Source: Candidatus Moanabacter tarae
GTDB lineage: Bacteria; Verrucomicrobiota; Verrucomicrobiia; Opitutales; UBA2987
Reading direction: 5' to 3'
Length of the DNA stretch: 64,000 bases
Assembly (NCBI GenBank): GCA_003226295.1
Contig: CP029803.1
Location: forward strand, 540,226 to 604,225
Shown: positions 16,903 through 24,937 of the stretch, one piece after another
Layout of the letters: every line of letters begins with the position of its first letter
Position numbering within the stretch: position 1 is the first letter of the stretch
The notes under the pieces: model-generated
Told to the model about the DNA's origin: nothing
The model's input: only the letters and a program-made list of their open reading frames with translations
Database searches by the model: none
Made by a program: the position numbers and the translations under genes

Positions 16903-18042
16903 ATGGTAGACTTTAATTGCTTTGGATCGAGAATGAAAAACTCAGCACTTAGTTCGGCCAACATTCGGGATCCAGGAGAGTTGAAGCTATTAAAGTTCAC
17001 CGATTGGTCAGATACTAAGTTGCAGTCTTATCTTCTACAGGGTGTTTCCAGGACTTTTGCGCTCACAATCCCACAGCTTCCGAATGAACTCTGTTTTGTA
17101 GTTTCGAACGCGTATCTTTTGTGTCGAATTGTAGACACGATCGAGGATGAACCGGCCTTAAACGGGGAGGAGAAACGAGAATTTTGCCTCTGGTTCGTAA
17201 CGGTTGTAAAAGGAGAAGAGAAACCGGGACCGTTCGCACGGAAGCTCGGCGCCCGTCTTTCTCAAAACACGATTCCTGCAGAGCATGAGCTGATTGCTTT
17301 GATGCCCCGAATTATTCATATCACAATCAATCTGAGAGAGGAGGAAAGAAGAGTTCTCGAGCGATGTGTCGAAGTGATGGCCGAAGGGATGGCGGAATTT
17401 CAAAATGTGGAGGATCCATTCGGTTTGAAGGACTTGGACGAACTCGACCGGTATTGTTATGTGGTTGCCGGGGTGGTGGGTGAATTGTTGACTCAGCTTT
17501 TTTGTATTTACTCTCCGGCGGTTGCGAAAAATCGAGAGGGCCTCATGCAAATGGCAATTTCCTTTGGTCAGGGACTTCAAATGACCAACATTTTGAAAGA
17601 CATGTGGACAGACAACAGTCGGGAGGAGTGTTGGTTGCCCAGAGATTATTTTGAAAATGCAGGGCTTGAACTTAACAATTTAGATACTATCCGCGAGGAG
17701 GCCCAGTTTAGCAAAATCTTGGGGCAGTTGATTGGGATAACCCACTCCCACATACTGAACGCTTTGAGTTACGTTCTTCTAATACCTAGAAAAGAAGTGA
17801 GAGTGCGAAAGTTCTGTCTTTGGAATCTCGGCATGGCGCTTCTCACCCTTAGAAATATTAACGGCAATCGTAGTTTTAGGAGTGGGGATGAAATTAAAAT
17901 CTCGAGGAATCTTGTAAGGGCGACAATTCTAGCGACCCATATTTCTGCTCGCTTCAACACCTTATTGAAACTTCTCTTTTTGCTCGTGGGGTTCCGTCTT
18001 CCGCGAGCAAAGTCATTACACCCAGTTCGATCACGAGTATGA
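16903..18042 (+). CDS. Squalene synthase (farnesyl-diphosphate farnesyltransferase type)
   Basis: A protein of up to 379 residues of the squalene/phytoene synthase family. It should join two farnesyl diphosphates head-to-head to squalene. The two Asp-rich sites are DTIED (78-82) and DMWTD (233-237, in NILKDMWTDNSREECWLPRD). YCYVVAGVVGELLTQLF corresponds to the YCHYVAG segment of eukaryote-type squalene synthase rather than to HpnC or HpnD. A weak hydrophobic segment lies near the C-terminus. An inner ATG at 16936 is as plausible as 16903. The stop overlaps the start of shc (ATGA), so the product feeds the cyclase directly. Phytoene synthase is the alternative but is less likely beside shc. 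Confidence 0.85.
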   Translation: MVDFNCFGSRMKNSALSSANIRDPGELKLLKFTDWSDTKLQSYLLQGVSRTFALTIPQLPNELCFVVSNAYLLCRIVDTIEDEPALNGEEKREFCLWFVTVVKGEEKPGPFARKLGARLSQNTIPAEHELIALMPRIIHITINLREEERRVLERCVEVMAEGMAEFQNVEDPFGLKDLDELDRYCYVVAGVVGELLTQLFCIYSPAVAKNREGLMQMAISFGQGLQMTNILKDMWTDNSREECWLPRDYFENAGLELNNLDTIREEAQFSKILGQLIGITHSHILNALSYVLLIPRKEVRVRKFCLWNLGMALLTLRNINGNRSFRSGDEIKISRNLVRATILATHISARFNTLLKLLFLLVGFRLPRAKSLHPVRSRV

Positions 18043-20018
18043 CGCCTAACATATCTGACGGTTCCCGTGAGGAAGCCCAAAACACCAGTGTGTCAAGTGG
18101 AGGAATGAATACCGAAGATGCTTTGGTGCAAGCTATAGAGAAGGGCAACAAAGCCCTACTTGAATTGCAGCATAAAGATGGTTATTGGTGTTTTGAGCTC
18201 GAAGCTGACTGTACGATCCCATCGGAGTATATCCTCATGATGCATTTCATGAACGAGGTGGATGTCGAATTGGAAAAGAAAATCGGCGTTTATCTGCGTG
18301 AGAATCAGCTCGAAGATGGAGGTTGGCCACTTTATCGAGGGGGTGAGGCTGACCTGAGCTGCACAGTAAAGGCATATTTTGCGTTGAAGCTTATTGGAGA
18401 TGGAATTGATACGCCCCACATGAAAAGGGCAAAAACGGTGATTCTTTCAAAAGGAGGTGCAGCGCGTTGTAATGTCTTCACGCGGATTACGCTGGCGTTG
18501 TACGGTCAGCTTCCATGGCGTGGGGTTCCCTTAGTCCCGGTGGAGATTATGCTTCTCCCTCGCTGGTTTCCATTCCATCTTTCTAAGGTTTCCTATTGGT
18601 CCCGAACGGTAATGGTGCCATTAGCCGTCCTTTGTTCCCTCAAGGCGCGTGCTAATAATCCGCGAGAAGTTAATATTCGCGAGCTTTTTGTGAGGTCGCC
18701 GGAAAATGAGAAGAACTTCTTTCCTGTTCGGTCCTTCCTGAACCGGGTCTTTATCTTACTCGATAGGTGTGCTCACATTTTAGAACCCATCATTCCTAGA
18801 GCCGTCCGGCGCATTTCAATGAAGAGGGCAGAGGAATGGATTATTAAGCGGCTTAATGGAGAAGGAGGGTTGGGTGCAATCTTTCCTGCCATGGTGAATG
18901 CTTACGAAGCTCTCGATCATCTTGGTTATTCGCGTGAGCATCCTTATTGTGTAAGTGCTCGAAAGGCTTTACTACGACTTCTTGTAGTTGAAGAAAATAA
19001 AGCTTATTGCCAACCGTGTGTTTCACCTGTTTGGGACACGGGTTTGGCATCGCTTGCTTTGCTGGAAAGTGGATCAGAAGACAATGTTTTGGCAGTAAGT
19101 AAGGCAATGGATTGGTTATCCAATAGACAACTATTGGAAGAATTCGGTGATTGGCGAGAGTGCCGACCGACTCTGCGTGGTGGAGGATGGGCTTTCCAAT
19201 TTGAGAACTCGCCCTATCCTGATCTAGACGATACCGCTGTGGTTGCGGTTGCTATGGGGCTTGTCGATCCTGAAGAGTATTACAACCAGGTCCAGAGGGC
19301 TGTAGAATGGGTTGCTGGAATGCAATCAATAAATGGGGGATTTGCAGCTTTTGATGTCGATAATAATAAGGCCTACCTTAATGAGATTCCCTTTGCCGAT
19401 CATGGAGCTTTGTTGGATCCGCCATCCAGCGATGTCAGTGCCCGTTGTCTGATGATGCTGTCGAGTTGCCAAAATCCGAACGGGGAAATGCGAAGGGTTG
19501 TAAAACGTTGTCTAGATTATCTGATAAAGGAACAGGAAGAAGATGGGGCATGGTTTGGCCGATGGGGTACTAATTACATCTATGGTACATGGTCCGTTCT
19601 AATCGCTTTTGAGAGAGCCGGTGTTCATCCGGATCATCCTTCTATTCGTAGGGCGGTTGGATGGCTCAAGGAAAAGCAAAGGAAAGATGGGGGTTGGGGT
19701 GAGAGCAACGATTCCTATATGTATCCCGCCCGTCGCGGCCAGGCTCCGCGAAGCACCTCTTTTCAAACGGCCTGGGCCATTCACGGTCTCATTGCATCTG
19801 GAGAAGGTTGTTCTGACGTCGTAAAGAGAGGTGTTGATTTTCTCCTTAAACATCAAGGCCCTGATGATCTATGGTACGACACCGAATATACCTCACCCGG
19901 ATTTCCGCGAGTTTTTTACCTCAAGTATCACGGCTACGATAAATACTCACCTTTATGGGCGTTGGCGAAGTATCGAAACTTCAAGAGGGAAAATCCTGAA
20001 CGATCGAATCTGGATTAG
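18039..20018 (+). CDS. shc: Squalene-hopene cyclase
   Basis: A 659-residue monotopic membrane enzyme that cyclises squalene to hopene and hopanol. The catalytic DxDD motif is PDLDDTA (residues 394-400). Several QW repeats are visible, such as DGGWPLYRGG, NGGFAAFDVDNN, DGAWFGRWGTNYIYGTW and DGGWGESNDSY. The N-terminal LQHKDGYWCFELEADCTIPSEY and C-terminal SPGFPRVFYLKYHGY are typical of class II triterpene cyclases. The length fits the bacterial family. Translationally coupled to the squalene synthase gene. Hopanoids would order the outer membrane; the neighbouring HpnH suggests side-chain extension. Confidence 0.97.
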   Translation: MTPNISDGSREEAQNTSVSSGGMNTEDALVQAIEKGNKALLELQHKDGYWCFELEADCTIPSEYILMMHFMNEVDVELEKKIGVYLRENQLEDGGWPLYRGGEADLSCTVKAYFALKLIGDGIDTPHMKRAKTVILSKGGAARCNVFTRITLALYGQLPWRGVPLVPVEIMLLPRWFPFHLSKVSYWSRTVMVPLAVLCSLKARANNPREVNIRELFVRSPENEKNFFPVRSFLNRVFILLDRCAHILEPIIPRAVRRISMKRAEEWIIKRLNGEGGLGAIFPAMVNAYEALDHLGYSREHPYCVSARKALLRLLVVEENKAYCQPCVSPVWDTGLASLALLESGSEDNVLAVSKAMDWLSNRQLLEEFGDWRECRPTLRGGGWAFQFENSPYPDLDDTAVVAVAMGLVDPEEYYNQVQRAVEWVAGMQSINGGFAAFDVDNNKAYLNEIPFADHGALLDPPSSDVSARCLMMLSSCQNPNGEMRRVVKRCLDYLIKEQEEDGAWFGRWGTNYIYGTWSVLIAFERAGVHPDHPSIRRAVGWLKEKQRKDGGWGESNDSYMYPARRGQAPRSTSFQTAWAIHGLIASGEGCSDVVKRGVDFLLKHQGPDDLWYDTEYTSPGFPRVFYLKYHGYDKYSPLWALAKYRNFKRENPERSNLD

Positions 20019-20063
20019 ATTTCCTTTCTAATTATTGCCGAGTAAATGGATTCGAAATACTTA

Positions 20064-20921
20064 TTATGGGGATGAGGCGGTCCAGGCGGATTCCGATGAA
20101 TTTAGGCATCTTTTGAGTTTCTCGATTCCCTCCCTTGCAGTTTCCTGCGGGCCTTGGTTCCAGTAGGCTTGATTGAAGAGTTCGAGGGAGAGCATGCCGC
20201 GGTAGCGAAGCTTTCTAAGATTTGCGACAATCTGACCCCAAGGAGCCCTGCCATCTCCTGGATATATGCGTTCAGCGTCAGTTATGGTGTTTCGGCTAGG
20301 AGTCGATGGATAGTCGTTGACGTGGATAAGCCCAAGTCGGTCTGGCCCAAAGTGTTCAAAACCGAAGTGATGACCACTGCCTTTGTACATGTGAAAGATG
20401 TCGGCCAGCAGTTGCACTCCTGGCCGACCACATTCTGCAGCTACAAAGAGTGCTTCGCCGGCGGTGCCTAGAGTTTTAGCAATACCCCAAAATTCAAGAA
20501 GTGGAATAACATTGTATTGCAATGCCAGATCAAAGAGCTTGGCGAAGTGATCAGCGATTGGTTCAAGATCGATCTTCCGATCATGTATGCCCGAAGGCGG
20601 AGCGGCAATAAATGGGCATTCAAGGGATTGAGCGATGCTGAGACAGCGTTCTGCTTCTTGGAATCCCTTGGTGCGACGATTGTCTTCTGGTACGGCCCAC
20701 TCTGGGAAAGCGATCAGGTTTACAATCTGGATATTGCGATTGATGGCGTGCTCCCGTACCTGAGCAAGCGTCCCGCCGTCAGCTACGAATCTGTCGATTT
20801 CCTCTACCCAGGGCTCTATTCCATCGTAACCGGCCGAAGCTGCTGTGTCGATTGAATCGAGGATAGTGGAACCCTTACTTCGGATAGTGCTGGTGTTAAG
20901 ACAGATTTGCAAGTGAGACAT
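20064..20921 (-). CDS. Sugar phosphate isomerase/epimerase-like TIM-barrel protein
   Basis: A 285-residue protein of the AP-endonuclease 2/xylose isomerase-like TIM-barrel superfamily. Seen: CLNTSTIRS at the first strand, AASAGYDGIEPWVEEIDRF, IPLLEFWG (with a metal-binding Glu), LLADIFHMYKGSGH (Asp and His ligands), LIHVNDYPS, and MLSLELFN (last Glu). These are the usual metal sites. ATG at 20921 is preferred because MSHLQICLN is the natural opening; the frame extends to 20990, but that would overlap the neighbouring leader. Substrate unknown, probably a keto sugar or inositol derivative. Divergent from an SDR gene. Confidence 0.8.
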   Translation of the reverse strand: MSHLQICLNTSTIRSKGSTILDSIDTAASAGYDGIEPWVEEIDRFVADGGTLAQVREHAINRNIQIVNLIAFPEWAVPEDNRRTKGFQEAERCLSIAQSLECPFIAAPPSGIHDRKIDLEPIADHFAKLFDLALQYNVIPLLEFWGIAKTLGTAGEALFVAAECGRPGVQLLADIFHMYKGSGHHFGFEHFGPDRLGLIHVNDYPSTPSRNTITDAERIYPGDGRAPWGQIVANLRKLRYRGMLSLELFNQAYWNQGPQETAREGIEKLKRCLNSSESAWTASSP

Positions 20922-21015
20922 ATTATAGGGGAAGTGAAGAGTGGACAGTGAAGCATTCATCCTCTTAGTTAGACCTAGTATTGTTTCCAAATCAATAAAA
21001 GGAGATAAGGATCCT

Positions 21016-21801
21016 ATGGCTAAACGACTTGAAGGTAGAGTGGCTTTGGTGACGGGAGCGTCAAGAGGTATTGGGCGGTCTATCGCGTTCCGTTTCGCTG
21101 AGGAAGGTGCTTTAGTGGCGGTTAATTACCAGAAGAATCGGGAGATGGCTGAGGAGGTTTGTAAGGCTATCAAGGCATTGGGTGGGGAGGCGGTAGCCAT
21201 CCAGGGCGATGTAGGAGACCTCGATGCAATTCCAGATTTTGTAAAAAGAGTATTGGAGCATTTTGAGGTTATCGACATATTAGTTAATAATGCAGGTATC
21301 TACCTTGAGACTTCACTATCCGACCCGAAGATGGCGGTCATGGAACGCCTTATGCAAGTGAATGTCCATGGATTGGTCCGCCTTTCGGCTGAGGTTATTC
21401 CGGGAATGATTGAGCGTCGTTATGGGAAAATCCTGAATCTGGCCTCGATCGCCGCCTTGGGAACTTCAGTTGAAGGCACTAGCGGTTACGGAACGACTAA
21501 GGCGGCGGTGAATTTAATTACTAAGCGAACTGCATTCGAAGTCGGCCGCCACAATATCAATGTTAATGCCATTGCACCTGGGCTAATCCGGACAGATATG
21601 GGGATGCCGGAAAAGGATCCGACAGAAATCAAAGCGAGAATTCAGGGCTATGGGGAAAATTCAGTGCTTGGAAGGATAGGCGAGCCGGATGAGATTGCCC
21701 ATGCCGCTTTGTTTCTAGTATCCGATGAATCGGCCTTTATCACTGGGCAGGTGTTGGTGGTGGATGGGGGCCGGACGAATTTTCTTTCGCATTCAGCATA
21801 A
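21016..21801 (+). CDS. Short-chain dehydrogenase/reductase (FabG-like)
   Basis: A 261-residue SDR. Classical motifs: TGASRGIG for NAD(P) binding, NNAG, and the catalytic Ser in NLASIAALGTS with YGTTK (Tyr and Lys); PGLIRTDM and a C-terminal ITGQVLVVDGG complete the fold. ATG at 21016 fits the MAKRLEGRVALVTG opening and has AAGGAG and AAGGA ahead of it; 25 more codons upstream remain open but lie in the divergent promoter. The role could be 3-oxoacyl-ACP reductase or oxidation of a sugar or alcohol; with the isomerase-like gene opposite, sugar metabolism is a guess. Confidence 0.85.
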   Translation: MAKRLEGRVALVTGASRGIGRSIAFRFAEEGALVAVNYQKNREMAEEVCKAIKALGGEAVAIQGDVGDLDAIPDFVKRVLEHFEVIDILVNNAGIYLETSLSDPKMAVMERLMQVNVHGLVRLSAEVIPGMIERRYGKILNLASIAALGTSVEGTSGYGTTKAAVNLITKRTAFEVGRHNINVNAIAPGLIRTDMGMPEKDPTEIKARIQGYGENSVLGRIGEPDEIAHAALFLVSDESAFITGQVLVVDGGRTNFLSHSA

Positions 21802-22095
21802 CCGCATCCAATGAACAGGGACATTTTACCTGCAATTCAAGATTAAGGAGATATAGATTTTCAGCATACAACTTTCGACCTCAGTGACTGATCAAAATTG
21901 GAAGATATGTTCATTAAAAACTTCTCGCTTGTTCCGTCTTTCAGTTAATCGGTGAAGCTGAAACTAGGATTTTAATAAGTGGGGAGTGGATGTGCATCCT
22001 ACAAATAATGGAAGAGAAGCCTTCCGGCCTTGTGGTAGAAGGCAGAAGGAAAAAAGCTGACGAAGAATAGTCCCTTTGGTTTTCAAAAGTTAGGC
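21802..22095. other. Intergenic region, no gene seen
   Basis: Non-coding stretch before the TPP riboswitch promoter. A 6-bp stem GCCTTC/GAAGGC near 22021-22045 encloses a 13-base loop; no T-run follows, so I do not call it a terminator. Confidence 0.4.
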
Positions 22096-22124
22096 TTGAT
22101 CTTCAACTGAGATCCATTTAGAAA
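22096..22124 (+). promoter_or_regulatory. Probable sigma-70 promoter of the TPP riboswitch transcript
   Basis: TTGATC (22096-22101), 17-base spacer, TAGAAA (22119-22124). Start of transcription would fall near 22131, one base before the P1 stem of the riboswitch. Confidence 0.5.
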
Positions 22125-22130
22125 TCTCAT

Positions 22131-22228
22131 TGTTCACGGGGTGCTCCTGCGAAGTGAGCTGAGAATTGGTTGTAGGCAACCAGTAACCCTTGGAACCTGA
22201 TCTGGGTCGTGCCGGCGTAGGGAGAACT
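22131..22228 (+). ncRNA. TPP riboswitch (THI element)
   Basis: The sequence carries the conserved blocks of the thiamin pyrophosphate aptamer: CACGGGGTGC (22135-22144), GCTGAGA (22158-22164), a variable stem TGGTTG...CAACCA, then ACCCTTGGAACCTGATCTGG and GTGCCGGCGTAGGGA ending near 22223. P1 is GTTC (22132-22135) with GAAC (22224-22227). The order and spacing match the class. It lies about 50 bases before the TonB-dependent receptor start, so the receptor is likely turned down when TPP is plentiful. I cannot tell a terminator from an RBS-blocking platform. Confidence 0.95.
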
Positions 22229-22276
22229 GAGCGTGTGTGGAGTTTTTCTTCATTGGTATGGCCTACTAAAATCCAT

Positions 22277-24658
22277 ATGATGAAAGAGAGAGCTTTTCTA
22301 GGGGACCTACTAGGTTGTTTTGTTATACTTAGTTTGCTTGTGGCGAGTGATGTTCCCGTAAGCGGGGATAGTAATGCAAAAGAAAGTGACATAAAGGAGC
22401 TTCAGGAATATGTCGTTGGAGGGGTGGCTCCAGAGATTTCTGTTAATCCACTGGCTCATCCAATTAGCTCTGTCTACGGCTGGAAGCGAGATCTTCTATC
22501 CATACCTAGGGGGGTCTCTTTGATTCCTCCCGAGCTTTTGCAGGAACGATACGTAGACAGTGTGCAGGAGATCATTCCTTTCAGTCCAAGTGCACAGTCT
22601 CCATCTAGCTATGGTAACAATACAACTCCCCACATTCGGGGGGATGTAGCGGAATTCTATGTTAACGGACAGAGGCGGAGCGGTAATGAATACGGGTTCG
22701 ACCCCAGTTTTAATAGCGTGGAGTCAATCAGTGTAGTGCGTGGACCTGGAACGGTGAGCTTGGGTCCTGGATTCTACAGTGGAGGTTATGTCAATTACGT
22801 TACGAAGAAGCCGAATTTGGATAAGCATGCAATTAAGGTCACAGCTAATATTGGGGCTTGGGTTCCGGGGCATCATTCCTATCTTGACACTTCTTTTCAA
22901 TTCGACCGCAACCTTCCTCTAAGTCGAGGTAAACTGGGTCTTCGGATTAGTTATGAGGGGCAGGAGAACCAAACTTTTTTTCATCGAAATGGAGGAAGAG
23001 AAGATTATCAAGATTTGTATTTAGCGCTAAAATGGAGACCTACCCCCAAGTTGGAGATAGACTTTGGTGGACAATATGTTTGGCAAGGAGTTCCGCAGTT
23101 ACTTGGCGTAAATCGGCCCTACGATGGACTGATACTTGAGAATCGGTATATTAAAGGGGGGTTAACCTATCCGGCTGTAAACGCGCCTGATGGGTTTTCA
23201 ATTCGAACTAAGGTGGGCGGTACAACTGAATTTGATCCCCAGTACACCCTTCTTTCCTCGGGTGACTACAGCAATGCGAACATAGGGAGTGTTCAGGTAA
23301 TCAGCAGGTTGTCCTTAGACAAAAGTTCTGTCCTGGTGAATCGGACTTTCGTTGAGCGAGTGAATCGAAGACGTCATCATGATTTTTCCTATACTGAATA
23401 CGTTAGACAGTTGACGTTCGAAACTCGCAACGAATGGGAGAAGAAATTTGATGGGGGAGAGATTAGCCACAGTCTCCTTTTAGGATTCGGTATCCGATAC
23501 GAAGATACTGAGGCCTACATGAACTATTTCAACTATTATCCCTATGGCTACGATATTTCAAGAGGCCCACCTTTTAGGGCGGAAGATATCATCGGCCTGT
23601 TCGGACAACCCGGTCCTGGAGGCAGCCTTTTTTATGGAGCCGAAGAGGGTATCCCAGAAACCTCACATTCTGAAGTATGGCATCCAGCTGTATTTTTGCA
23701 ACATGAGGTCTCTTATGCCGATCGAGTCCAGATCCTCTATGGACTCCGCGGAAATTCCTACAATGCAAATGTCTCAGACCCACTGCCTCCTTCAGGAGCA
23801 GAAAGTGCCTGGAGGGACAGCGGTGTTTTCTATAGTGGAGATTACAATGTAAGCCTAACCTTCAAAGCGAGAGATGGACTGTCAATCTACACAACATTCA
23901 ACCTCACTCATGCAGTTGATGGAAGCAGTGGAGGGGGAGCGATCATGCTTGGGGGAGAAGGAGTGATCGATAAAGAGGACTTTAAAAACCAATGCGAACT
24001 AATTGAAGGTGGGGTTAAATTAAGCTTATTGGAGAACAGTCTATATGTTGCTACAACTGGATTCCGGCAGGACCGATACCGTTCCGAGCTAGGGGGAGGA
24101 AAGACTGGAATAAGAGTCAGTGGATTGGAATTTGAAACCGTCTACCAGCCGGTTGAACGATTTTATTTCCTGGCCAATTTAACCTATATGTCGGGTCATT
24201 ATAAAGATGCATCACCATTCGTTCTTGGTGGAGTTGACTTAAACGGACTTTATTATTCTCCTGAGGGTTTTTTTGGCGTTACTCAAAATTTTGACCCGAA
24301 CTTGATTGGAGATGACGGCCAGATTATTCCGGGCAATCACACAATTTCAGGCATATCGAAATGGACCCTTAATTTAGGGACTTCTTGGAGATCAATTAAG
24401 GGTTTTGGATTTCGATTGTGGGGGAGTGTTCAATCATCCCAAAATGGAAACATGTTGCGACAATATACGATTCCAACACAGTTTGGGCTCAATGGTTCTT
24501 TGCTGTTTAAGAACCAGAGTTGGGAGGCATCCCTCAGCTTTCTGAATTTCACAGATGAACCCAACTGGTCGCACAACGGTGACGAATTTGGTAGTAACGT
24601 ATTTGTAGGCCGTAATCTGCCTTTCCGGATGGAAGCACAATTCCGAATCTTCCTTTAG
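22277..24658 (+). CDS. TonB-dependent receptor, probable thiamin or thiamin-precursor uptake
   Basis: A 793-residue outer-membrane receptor. ATG at 22277 (with another at 22280) opens a signal peptide (FLGDLLGCFVILSLLVASDVPVSG); an upstream in-frame TTG lies inside the riboswitch and is rejected. The plug domain is seen around residues 50-180, with TPHIRGDVAEFYVNGQRR and SISVVRGPGTVSLGPG, then SGGYVNYVTKKP, followed by a long beta-barrel of alternating aromatic strands ending in RMEAQFRIFL, where the terminal hydrophobic residues suit BAM insertion. Function is inferred from the TPP riboswitch. A hairpin terminator follows at 24681. Energy would come from ExbB/ExbD/TonB. Confidence 0.9.
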   Translation: MMKERAFLGDLLGCFVILSLLVASDVPVSGDSNAKESDIKELQEYVVGGVAPEISVNPLAHPISSVYGWKRDLLSIPRGVSLIPPELLQERYVDSVQEIIPFSPSAQSPSSYGNNTTPHIRGDVAEFYVNGQRRSGNEYGFDPSFNSVESISVVRGPGTVSLGPGFYSGGYVNYVTKKPNLDKHAIKVTANIGAWVPGHHSYLDTSFQFDRNLPLSRGKLGLRISYEGQENQTFFHRNGGREDYQDLYLALKWRPTPKLEIDFGGQYVWQGVPQLLGVNRPYDGLILENRYIKGGLTYPAVNAPDGFSIRTKVGGTTEFDPQYTLLSSGDYSNANIGSVQVISRLSLDKSSVLVNRTFVERVNRRRHHDFSYTEYVRQLTFETRNEWEKKFDGGEISHSLLLGFGIRYEDTEAYMNYFNYYPYGYDISRGPPFRAEDIIGLFGQPGPGGSLFYGAEEGIPETSHSEVWHPAVFLQHEVSYADRVQILYGLRGNSYNANVSDPLPPSGAESAWRDSGVFYSGDYNVSLTFKARDGLSIYTTFNLTHAVDGSSGGGAIMLGGEGVIDKEDFKNQCELIEGGVKLSLLENSLYVATTGFRQDRYRSELGGGKTGIRVSGLEFETVYQPVERFYFLANLTYMSGHYKDASPFVLGGVDLNGLYYSPEGFFGVTQNFDPNLIGDDGQIIPGNHTISGISKWTLNLGTSWRSIKGFGFRLWGSVQSSQNGNMLRQYTIPTQFGLNGSLLFKNQSWEASLSFLNFTDEPNWSHNGDEFGSNVFVGRNLPFRMEAQFRIFL

Positions 24659-24680
24659 CCCAGAGGATGCGAGAGATTAT

Positions 24681-24704
24681 AGGAAGCTTGCTCGCTTCCT
24701 TTTC
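24681..24704 (+). terminator. Rho-independent terminator after the TPP-controlled receptor
   Basis: AGGAAGC (24681-24687) pairs with GCTTCCT (24694-24700) over 7 bp around the loop TTGCTC, followed by a short T-run. It lies 23 bases after the stop codon. Confidence 0.6.
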
Positions 24705-24766
24705 AATACAAGAGTTTTAATTTTTGATAATGATTATTTAGTAATTCCATGTATATGGCTTTCTAA

Positions 24767-24784
24767 GCGAGTCTTTCGACTCGC
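24767..24784. repeat. GC-rich 7-bp hairpin, GCGAGTC/GACTCGC
   Basis: A perfect 7-bp inverted repeat with a 4-base loop that reads TTTC on the plus strand and GAAA (a stable tetraloop) on the minus strand. No T-run follows on either side. It lies between the receptor terminator and trkH; its function is unknown. Confidence 0.4.
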
Positions 24785-24937
24785 CTAAACGAAATTTATA
24801 TTTTGTCAAACAGCAGTCCAAAGTTTGGATCTGTTGCGAATTGCAAAGACCAAAAGATTTCTTTTTCTAAAGGTCCTTGGGAAGAATGTACCTACTTTAG
24901 GACGGCCCTAAGATAACAACCGAAAGGTTTATACGCA

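Noticed and set aside
22190-22276. Upstream extension of the first TonB-dependent receptor to a TTG start
   Set aside because: This stretch is the 3' half of the TPP riboswitch; the signal peptide starts at ATG 22277 or 22280.
24705-24937. c-di-AMP (ydaO-type) riboswitch before trkH
   Set aside because: The conserved core blocks of that aptamer are absent; only a single simple hairpin is present.
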